Shown piece after piece: positions 57,688 to 64,000 of a stretch of 64,000 bases of DNA. Origin of the DNA: Frisingicoccus sp902471845 (lineage in GTDB: Bacteria > Bacillota > Clostridia > Lachnospirales > Lachnospiraceae); the NCBI RefSeq assembly GCF_047030795.1, contig NZ_JBKYIC010000001.1; one strand, given 5' to 3'. Both the position numbers and the translations under genes were made by a program. The stretch's first letter is position 1; each line of letters begins with the position of its first letter. Under the pieces are notes generated by a model that ran no database searches, was not told the DNA's origin, and worked only from the letters and a program-made list of their open reading frames with translations.

Positions 57688-58836
57688 TTACATTAATGAA
57701 CGATAAAGTTCAGCGATTTCAGCAACGCTTGTCTCTCTTGGGTTACCTGGTCTGCAGGCATCATCAAAAGCAGACTGAGCCAGAAAATCTACATCTTCCG
57801 GTTTTACGATTTCTTTTAAGTCTGCCGGAATACCCACATCCTGAGAAAGTTTTCTTACTGCGTCCACAGCAGCCTTACGATACTCTTCCTGAGTCATATT
57901 TTCTGTTCCCTCAACACCCATAGCCTGTGCAATATATTTGTATTTATCGCCAGTAGCCGGAGCATTATATTCCATAACTGTTGGAAGGATAATGGCATTG
58001 GCTACTCCGTGCGGTGTATCATAAAGTGCTCCCAGAGGATGCGCCATAGAATGAACGATACCAAGACCCACATTTGAAAATCCCATTCCGGCAATGTACT
58101 GTCCAAGCGCCATGCCTTCCCGGCCATCCGGTGTATTGTCTACAGCACCGCGCAGAGATCTCGCAATTACTTCAATGGCTTTCAGATGGAACATATCCGA
58201 AAGTTCCCATGCACCGGCTGTAATATAACCTTCAATTGCATGTGTCAGTGCGTCCATACCTGTTGCTGCGGTCAATCCCTTTGGCATGGAAGACATCATA
58301 TCCGGGTCAACTACTGCAACCACCGGAATATCGTGAACATCTACGCATACCATTTTACGATGTTTTTCTTCATCTGTGATAACGTAATTGATCGTTACCT
58401 CAGCAGCTGTACCTGCTGTTGTCGGAACAGCAATAATCGGCACAGCCTTATTCTTTGTCTCAGCAACACCTTCCAGGCTGATCACATCGCCAAATTCCGG
58501 ATTCGTAATGATAATACCGATGGCTTTTGCTGTATCCATGGAAGAACCGCCGCCAATCGCAACGATACAGTCTGCACCGGAAGCTTTAAAAGCCTCAACG
58601 CCTGTTTTCACATTGGCAACGGAAGGATTTGCCTTGATTTCAGAATAAATTTCATAATCAATCCCTGCATTTTCAAGAACATCTGTCACCTTTTTGGTCA
58701 CATTAAATTTAATCAGGTCCGGGTCGGAACATACAAATGCTTTCTTAAATCCACGTCCCTTGATTTCATCCGGAATACTCTGAATGGCTCCCGCTCCGTG
58801 ATAAGATGTCTCGTTAAGTACAAATCTGTTTACCAT
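57688..58836 (-). CDS. fucO: Lactaldehyde reductase / 1,2-propanediol oxidoreductase
   Basis: Iron-dependent group III alcohol dehydrogenase, 382 residues. It reads closely to E. coli FucO as I recall that sequence: RFVLNETSYHGAGAI at the start, AIGGGSSMDTAKAIGI (around 95), PTTAGTAAEVTINYVITDEE, ATGMDALTHAIEGYIT and GIVHSMAHPLGALYDTPHG with iron-ligand histidines. FucO reduces L-lactaldehyde to 1,2-propanediol with NADH in fucose and rhamnose fermentation; relatives act on glycol aldehydes. No fucose genes are nearby in the window. The gene has its own promoter and terminator. Confidence 0.93.
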   Translation of the reverse strand: MVNRFVLNETSYHGAGAIQSIPDEIKGRGFKKAFVCSDPDLIKFNVTKKVTDVLENAGIDYEIYSEIKANPSVANVKTGVEAFKASGADCIVAIGGGSSMDTAKAIGIIITNPEFGDVISLEGVAETKNKAVPIIAVPTTAGTAAEVTINYVITDEEKHRKMVCVDVHDIPVVAVVDPDMMSSMPKGLTAATGMDALTHAIEGYITAGAWELSDMFHLKAIEVIARSLRGAVDNTPDGREGMALGQYIAGMGFSNVGLGIVHSMAHPLGALYDTPHGVANAIILPTVMEYNAPATGDKYKYIAQAMGVEGTENMTQEEYRKAAVDAVRKLSQDVGIPADLKEIVKPEDVDFLAQSAFDDACRPGNPRETSVAEIAELYRSLM

Positions 58837-58884
58837 TTTAAACTACCTCCTCTATATAATTTTGCAACCTTTGTGTTTGTTAAA

Positions 58885-58913
58885 ATTATATCGCTCCGGT
58901 TTTTTTTCGTCAA
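58885..58913 (-). promoter_or_regulatory. Sigma-A promoter of fucO
   Basis: Minus-strand TTGACG (58908-58913), 17-base spacer, perfect TATAAT (58885-58890). Confidence 0.75.
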
Positions 58914-58926
58914 GCGCAAGATATAA

Positions 58927-58977
58927 AAAACCTTCCCCGTAGAAACCGTTTAAAGCAAGGTTTCCAATGGGAAGGTT
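58927..58977 (-). terminator. Terminator of purL
   Basis: AACCTTCCC/GGGAAGGTT outer stem with inner GAAACC/GGTTTC pairs and a six-T tail on the minus strand, starting ten bases after the purL stop. Confidence 0.9.
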
Positions 58978-58986
58978 CTTGGCTAA

Positions 58987-61900
58987 TTATTTAAAATACT
59001 CAACACCAGACTCGAAGATATGCTGATTCTGGTTGCCTGTGATATTCATGGCCACATAATCGCCGATACGCTCGGAGTGAGCCATCTTACCCAGAACACG
59101 ACCATCCGGACTGGTAATGCCCTCAATCGCATAGTAGGAACCATTTGGATTGAAGTCCTCGTCCATGGTTGGATTGCCGTTAACATCCACATACTGAGTT
59201 GCTACACAGCCAGTCTCAAAGAGTTTCTTATTCCATGCTTCACTGGCAACGAAACGGCCTTCACCGTGGGAAGCCGGAATGGCAAATACATCTCCCGGTG
59301 TTACCTTCTGAAGCCATGGAGACTTATTGGTGACAACCTTTGTATAAACCATCTTGGAAATATGACGTCCGATATGGTTGGTTGTCAATGTCGGTGAATC
59401 ATCTTTCTGAGGTGTGATCTCACCGTAAGGTACAAGACCAAGTTTAATGAGGGCCTGGAAACCATTGCAGATTCCGAGAGCCAGACCGTCTCTTTGATTC
59501 AGAAGCTGGTCAACCGCCTCTTTGATCCGTTCATTCCGGAATACGGAAGCGATGAATTTTGCAGAACCGTCCGGTTCGTCACCGGCGCTGAAACCGCCTG
59601 GGAACATTAAAATCTGAGCTTCATTGATGGCTTTCACATATTCTTCTACCGAATCACGAATCATACCTTCGTTCAGGTTGCGGAATACGGTCATCTTTAC
59701 ATCTGCTCCGGCCTTTTCAAAGGCTTTCATCGAATCATATTCGCAGTTTGTTCCCGGGAATACAGGAATGAATACCTTTGGTCTTGCTACTTTATGTTTG
59801 CAGATATAAATATCTTTTGTTTCATATAAACCGGTATCGATGGTCTTTTCCTCCACACCGGATTTTGTAGGGAATACGGATTCCAGAGGTTTTGTCCAGG
59901 CAGCAATGGCCTCGTCCATCGTCACCTTCATATCTTTATAAACAAATTCCGGTGCTTCCGTCACAGTACCGCATACCGTGTAATCCCCTGTCAGTTTATC
60001 CATGTCTTCCGGTGCCACCTCGGCAATAATATCTCCATAGTATGGTTTAAAGAGCTCTGCGGCAGCCAGACTGTCCTCCAGAGTGACGCCGAGCTTATTA
60101 CCAAAAGCCATTTTGCTGACTGCCTCAGCCAAGCCACCAAAGCCGATGGTATAAGTTGCTTTCAGAACACCGTCATTAACCATCTTCGTAATCTTTCCAT
60201 ATATATCCATAACCTGTTCATAAACTGGCAGATCATATTCATCTTTTGCAATCTTAAATACAACCAGCTTATCACCAGGATTTTTCAGCTCAGAAGTTAC
60301 GATATCCTGCTGTTTTGCCACATCAACTGCAAAGGAAACCAGTGTCGGAGGCACATTCAGTTCGTTAAAGGAACCGGACATGGAATCCTTACCACCGATG
60401 GCTGGAAGTCCAAAACCGATCTGAGCTTCATAAGCGCCGAGAAGTGCGGATAATGGTTCGCCCCATCCCTTCGGGTCTTCTGTCATTCTGCGGAAATATT
60501 CCTGGAACGTGAAATGAATCTTTGTCAGATCACCGCCGGCCGCAACAATCTTTGCCACCGAATGAACAACTGCATAAACAGCGCCATGATATGGACTCCA
60601 TGCCGACAGATATGGATCAAAACCATAACTCATCATGGTTACTGTATCTGTCTTTCCTTTCAGAACAGGCAATTTTGCGATCATGGACTGGGTCGGTGTC
60701 AACTGATATTTTCCGCCGTAAGGCATGTATACAGAAGATGCTCCGATGGAACTGTCAAACATTTCCACCAGACCTTTCTGAGAACATACATTCAAATCGG
60801 ACAGATTTGAAAGCCAGGCCTGTTTCATATCGGAAACATCTTTTTCCTTTCTGAAATAGTTTTCTTCCGGATTTGGAACGGAAACATAGGCATCATTTTC
60901 CTGATGAGCACCGTTTGTATCCAGGAAAGCTCTGGAAATGTCGACGATGACCTTATCTCTCCAGTACATGACAAGCCGCGGTTCCTCCGTAACCTCAGCC
61001 ACACAGGTAGCTTCCAGATTCTCTTCCGCTGCATATTTCATAAATGTATCCATATCCTTCGGATCAATAACAACCGCCATACGTTCCTGAGATTCAGAAA
61101 TCGCCAGTTCGGTTCCATCCAGACCCGCATATTTTTTAGGCACCTTATCCAGCTGAATGTGAAGACCAACGGCTAATTCACCGATAGCTACGGACACACC
61201 GCCGGCGCCAAAGTCATTACATTTTTTAATCAGACGGCTGACTTCCGGATTACGGAAAAGACGCTGTAATTTACGTTCTGTCGGTGCATTACCCTTCTGT
61301 ACCTCTGCACCACAGGTATCAATAGACTCAACAGTATGAGCCTTGGAAGAACCAGTTGCACCGCCGCAGCCATCACGTCCGGTACGTCCGCCCAGAAGGA
61401 TAATAATATCTCCCGGATCCGATGTGGCACGGGTAACATTGCTTCTCGGAGCAGCTGCCATAACCGCACCGATCTCCATACGTTTTGCCGCATAATTCGG
61501 ATGATAAATTTCATTAACAAGACCTGTCGCAAGACCAATCTGGTTGCCATAGGAGCTATAGCCATGAGCCGCCTCTGTAACGAGCTTTCTCTGAGGCAGT
61601 TTACCCTTCATCGTATCCTTCACAGACACTCTCGGGTCGCTGGCTCCGGTAACACGCATCGCCTGATATACATAAGTACGTCCGGACAACGGGTCACGAA
61701 TAGCACCGCCAAGGCAGGTCGCCGCACCACCAAACGGTTCAATTTCTGTCGGATGATTATGTGTTTCATTTTTAAAGTTAATCAGCCATTCTTCTGTCTC
61801 ACCGTCGATTTCCACCGGCACGATAATACTGCAGGCATTAATCTCGTCTGTATCCTCCTGATCTGTCAGCTTACCGTCTTTTTTCAGTTTACGCATAGCC

Positions 61901-62742
61901 ATCAGAGCCACATCCATCAGGCATACGAATTTATCTTTACGTCCGGCAAATACCTCTGCCCGATGATCCATATACATATCGTAAGTATCCTTCATCGGTT
62001 TCTGATAATAGCCTTCCTCAAAATCAATATTTTTAAGTTCTGTCTGGAAAGTCGTATGACGGCAGTGGTCAGACCAGTATGTATCAAGCACACGAATTTC
62101 TGTCACTGTCGGATTCCGTTTTTCCTCAGATGCATAATATTCCTGAATAAATTTAAAATCATTAAATGTCATCGCCAGACCAAGGGAATCATAGAGACTC
62201 CGAAGCTCTGCTTCCGGCATGGTCATAAAGTTATCAAATACAGCCACGTCGGCCGGTTCTTCAAACTTTGTGATCAGCGTTTCCGGCTTTGCTTCCCCTG
62301 TTTCTCTGGAATCCACCGGATTGATACAGAAGGCTTTAATACGTTCCATCTCATCCTCTGTTACAGAACCTTTTAATAAATAGGTCGTTGCGGAACGAAT
62401 GACCGGTTCTTCTGTTTCATTTAAAAGCTTCACACACTGTTCTGCCGAATCAGCTCTCTGATCAAACTGACCCGGAAGATATTCTACAGAGAAAACACTT
62501 TCATCCTCTGCCTTCGGGAGCTCTTCCTCATATAATACATCTACCGGCGGCTCCGAAAAGACAATGGCCTTCGCACTTTCATAAGTTTTATCTGTAATAT
62601 TTTCAATGTCATAACGAATCAGCACCCGGACACCAGTAACAGACTGGATATTCAGGTAACTGTGGATATCATCCAGCAAATCCTTGGCAGCTACGGCATA
62701 TTCCGGTTTCTTTTCAACATAAATACGTTTTACCTGGGTCAT
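58987..62742 (-). CDS. purL: Phosphoribosylformylglycinamidine synthase, single-chain form
   Basis: Fourth step of purine synthesis: converts FGAR to FGAM with glutamine and ATP. At 1,251 residues it is the large fused form, with an N-terminal substrate-adapter, the AIRS-type catalytic domains and a C-terminal glutaminase. The synthetase part includes LDTYWSDHCRHTTFQTELK, FKNETHNHPTEIEPFGGAAT and GGKDSMSGSFNELNVPPTL. The glutaminase has LALGICNGFQALIKLG (catalytic Cys), and ASHGEGRFVASE (catalytic His). The clostridial type of single-chain PurL is shorter than the proteobacterial one. Two ATGs lie in tandem; the second has better spacing from GGAGG. Confidence 0.97.
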   Translation of the reverse strand: MTQVKRIYVEKKPEYAVAAKDLLDDIHSYLNIQSVTGVRVLIRYDIENITDKTYESAKAIVFSEPPVDVLYEEELPKAEDESVFSVEYLPGQFDQRADSAEQCVKLLNETEEPVIRSATTYLLKGSVTEDEMERIKAFCINPVDSRETGEAKPETLITKFEEPADVAVFDNFMTMPEAELRSLYDSLGLAMTFNDFKFIQEYYASEEKRNPTVTEIRVLDTYWSDHCRHTTFQTELKNIDFEEGYYQKPMKDTYDMYMDHRAEVFAGRKDKFVCLMDVALMAMRKLKKDGKLTDQEDTDEINACSIIVPVEIDGETEEWLINFKNETHNHPTEIEPFGGAATCLGGAIRDPLSGRTYVYQAMRVTGASDPRVSVKDTMKGKLPQRKLVTEAAHGYSSYGNQIGLATGLVNEIYHPNYAAKRMEIGAVMAAAPRSNVTRATSDPGDIIILLGGRTGRDGCGGATGSSKAHTVESIDTCGAEVQKGNAPTERKLQRLFRNPEVSRLIKKCNDFGAGGVSVAIGELAVGLHIQLDKVPKKYAGLDGTELAISESQERMAVVIDPKDMDTFMKYAAEENLEATCVAEVTEEPRLVMYWRDKVIVDISRAFLDTNGAHQENDAYVSVPNPEENYFRKEKDVSDMKQAWLSNLSDLNVCSQKGLVEMFDSSIGASSVYMPYGGKYQLTPTQSMIAKLPVLKGKTDTVTMMSYGFDPYLSAWSPYHGAVYAVVHSVAKIVAAGGDLTKIHFTFQEYFRRMTEDPKGWGEPLSALLGAYEAQIGFGLPAIGGKDSMSGSFNELNVPPTLVSFAVDVAKQQDIVTSELKNPGDKLVVFKIAKDEYDLPVYEQVMDIYGKITKMVNDGVLKATYTIGFGGLAEAVSKMAFGNKLGVTLEDSLAAAELFKPYYGDIIAEVAPEDMDKLTGDYTVCGTVTEAPEFVYKDMKVTMDEAIAAWTKPLESVFPTKSGVEEKTIDTGLYETKDIYICKHKVARPKVFIPVFPGTNCEYDSMKAFEKAGADVKMTVFRNLNEGMIRDSVEEYVKAINEAQILMFPGGFSAGDEPDGSAKFIASVFRNERIKEAVDQLLNQRDGLALGICNGFQALIKLGLVPYGEITPQKDDSPTLTTNHIGRHISKMVYTKVVTNKSPWLQKVTPGDVFAIPASHGEGRFVASEAWNKKLFETGCVATQYVDVNGNPTMDEDFNPNGSYYAIEGITSPDGRVLGKMAHSERIGDYVAMNITGNQNQHIFESGVEYFK

Positions 62743-62770
62743 CATGTACCTCCATCTTTAATCACTTAGA

Positions 62771-62800
62771 TTTACACAGTTTTCACACAGTTTACAGTAT
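62771..62800 (-). promoter_or_regulatory. ACTGT-type direct repeats in the purL 5' leader
   Basis: On the minus strand ACTGT, ACTGTGTG and ACTGTGTA occur with short spacers, starting at the -10 box and covering about 28 bases. They could be a regulator site for purL. I do not recognise the motif. Confidence 0.4.
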
Positions 62801-62824
62801 ACCATGTCGTTCCTCATAATTAAA
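62796..62824 (-). promoter_or_regulatory. Candidate promoter of purL
   Basis: Minus-strand TTTAAT (62819-62824), 17-base spacer, TATACT (62796-62801). The -35 element is weak. Confidence 0.5.
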
Positions 62825-62913
62825 GTTAATATATTTAATTATTTTTATTAGCTTATCTAATCACGCCCGTTTTCACGCTATCTGGTATTATTATTTTTTT
62901 TCAAACTGGCCGT

Positions 62914-62941
62914 TTTCACAAGGCCACCTTTCCTGTATAAT
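62914..62941 (+). promoter_or_regulatory. Candidate promoter of the ECF S-component gene
   Basis: TTTCAC (62914-62919), 16-base spacer, perfect TATAAT (62936-62941). The leader to the start codon is only about 35 bases, too short for a riboswitch. Confidence 0.5.
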
Positions 62942-62983
62942 ACGTTGAAAAATATAACACAAAGACACCAAGGAGTGAACATT

Positions 62984-63505
62984 ATGGAAAAATCTATCAC
63001 AAAAACAAAATCCATGGTCTTTGCCGCATTGTTTGCCGCACTGGCCTGCGTTGCTACAATGAGTCTTCATATCCCGACACCTGGCACCGGCGGATACATT
63101 CATCCGGGAGATGCGATCGTTGTTCTGTCCGGTATTCTTCTCGGACCGATCTACGGCGGTCTGGCTGCCGGTCTCGGTTCCGCGCTGGCAGACCTGCTGG
63201 CCGGATACATGGTTTATGTGCCAATCACGTTTTTTGTCAAAGCAGTTATCGCTGTTGTATGCTACTTTGTTTATCATAAACTGCTCGGCAAAGTGAATCA
63301 CATCATTGTCAAAGGTATTATCACCGGTTGCTTTTCCACAGTGATTGTGGCTGCCGGATACTGCTTTTTTGAATATTTTATGTATGGCAGCGGCGCTTTC
63401 GCCAGTGTTCCGGCCAACCTTATTCAAGGACTTTCCGGCCTGATCATTTCTACCATCCTGCTGCCGTTGCTCAAACAGGTACCGGATTTCAAATCTGTCA
63501 TTTGA
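62984..63505 (+). CDS. ECF transporter S component
   Basis: Substrate-specificity subunit of an energy-coupling-factor vitamin importer, 173 residues with six hydrophobic helices. The start MEKSITKTKSMVFAALFAAL is followed by the family segment YIHPGDAIVVLSGILLGPIY then GGLAAGLGSALADLLAGYMV and FFVKAVIAVVCYFVYHKLLG. The ATPases and T-component would be encoded elsewhere and shared. AGGAG precedes the ATG at 62984. No riboswitch lies upstream, so the vitamin cannot be inferred. Riboflavin-, pantothenate- or pyridoxine-type S components remain possible. Confidence 0.9.
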   Translation: MEKSITKTKSMVFAALFAALACVATMSLHIPTPGTGGYIHPGDAIVVLSGILLGPIYGGLAAGLGSALADLLAGYMVYVPITFFVKAVIAVVCYFVYHKLLGKVNHIIVKGIITGCFSTVIVAAGYCFFEYFMYGSGAFASVPANLIQGLSGLIISTILLPLLKQVPDFKSVI

Positions 63506-63523
63506 TCATAACAGTTGCTTATA

Positions 63524-63582
63524 CAAAAAAAGCCCATGTCTTTAAAAAAGCGTTTCAAGCTTTTGAAAAGACATGGGCTTTT
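63524..63582. terminator. Bidirectional terminator after the ECF S-component gene
   Basis: Sixteen-base stem AAAAGCCCATGTCTTT/AAAGACATGGGCTTTT-type arms around a loop of about 20 bases, with A/T tracts on both sides. Confidence 0.85.
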
Positions 63583-63586
63583 GCCA

Positions 63587-64000
63587 TTAATTGTACATTT
63601 TCTTTATAATTTTAAATACAACCGTATTTTCCATGACCAGTGGCTCATTATGGGCAAAGAAGATAACGCCATCTGTCGGCGATATGATCTGCATCTTGAC
63701 ATAACCTTCATATGGGTCGATGATCTCAGCCACAATTTCACCAAAACGAACATCATCGCCCTCATGTTTTAACCGCCGGAAGATTCCGGCTTCCTTCGTT
63801 TTGACCGGCATCAAATCCTTTTCATAAATGACACTGGCAATATATCCGCTGTGTCCATGATATTTGATAATACCCATACGGCTTAAAAAGCGCATCACGG
63901 AAGCCACGGCCTGTTTGGCAGATGCCTCGTCGATCCGGTCGGTTGCCGAAGTGTAAACGGAAAAAGCGCTGGTCTCCCAAATCTGCCAGTTGTAGTTCAG
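63587..64000 (-). CDS. Succinylglutamate desuccinylase/aspartoacylase-family protein, N-terminus beyond the window
   Basis: The frame is open through base 64000, so only the C-terminal 137 codons are seen. They match the end of AstE/AspA-type zinc deacylases (M14 fold): a helix with DRIDEASAKQAVASVMRFL, then a beta-barrel tail GIFRRLKHEGDDVRFGEIVA followed by EIIDPYEGYVKMQIISPTDG and FFAHNEPLVMENTVVF. The zinc ligands and catalytic residues would lie outside the window. The substrate is probably an N-acyl amino acid or similar amide. It converges on the ECF S-component gene. Confidence 0.88.
   Translation of the reverse strand: MNYNWQIWETSAFSVYTSATDRIDEASAKQAVASVMRFLSRMGIIKYHGHSGYIASVIYEKDLMPVKTKEAGIFRRLKHEGDDVRFGEIVAEIIDPYEGYVKMQIISPTDGVIFFAHNEPLVMENTVVFKIIKKMYN

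Noticed and set aside
61336..62376. 346-codon plus-strand open frame inside purL
   Set aside because: Antisense shadow of conserved PurL sequence, with composition dominated by Arg, His, Cys and Ile.
1..64000. CRISPR array, prophage, insertion sequence, tRNA or rRNA genes
   Set aside because: No regular spaced repeats, transposase or integrase, phage structural gene, or cloverleaf/rRNA sequence was seen.

Overview
The window reads as chromosomal DNA of a gut-type Clostridia bacterium, most likely a Lachnospiraceae. The grounds are moderately AT-rich DNA, AGGAGG-type ribosome binding sites, two T-box leaders, a single-chain PurL of about 1,250 residues, a SpoIID-like protein, and TIR/zinc-ribbon and PD-(D/E)XK protein types that I associate with this family. 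No rRNA, tRNA, prophage, insertion sequence or CRISPR array was seen. Most genes lie on the minus strand.

Layout. 1-10.4 kb: an edge-truncated sugar O-acetyltransferase, a DUF4241-like protein, a VOC protein, an XRE/zinc-ribbon regulator, leuS, a NatAB-like ABC exporter, and a two-gene unit pairing a TIR protein with an SPFH/zinc-ribbon protein. 10.5-15.6 kb: an EF-G-like GTPase with an altered G4 motif, then divergent tyrA-aroA behind a tyrosine T-box. 15.6-28.5 kb: a sugar catabolic locus related to the AI-2 (Lsr) system. It holds an LsrACDB-like importer, an LsrF-like aldolase/thiolase, PfkB and FGGY kinases, a VOC protein, DhaL, a DhaK interrupted by an in-frame TAG, a Gfo/Idh dehydrogenase and a divergent SorC/LsrR-type regulator. 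28.6-31.3 kb: an AEC transporter, an iron alcohol dehydrogenase and a SEC-C protein.

31.4-38.2 kb: a tight operon of APH-like kinase, GlpA-like flavoprotein, second flavoprotein, DUF1667, class II aldolase and double-DUF305 protein, with a divergent AraC regulator. 38.4-39.9 kb: a methyltransferase and about 600 bases of gene-free DNA with inverted repeats. 39.9-44.7 kb: pheS-pheT-queA behind a phenylalanine T-box. 44.8-49.3 kb: a YihY-type protein, a SpoIID-like protein, a probable 6S RNA and a glycerophosphodiesterase. 49.3-54.3 kb: thrC, a membrane protein and metNIQ. 54.3-64 kb: a phospholipase-C-fold protein, a CorC/HlyC protein, a PD-(D/E)XK protein, fucO, purL, an ECF S component and the end of an AstE/AspA-like protein.

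The parts most worth pursuing are the Lsr-like/DhaKL locus with its amber codon beside the expected catalytic histidine, the TIR-SPFH pair, and the kinase-flavoprotein-aldolase operon. Family assignments come from recognising motifs by eye. No database search was run, and substrates are inferred unless stated otherwise.
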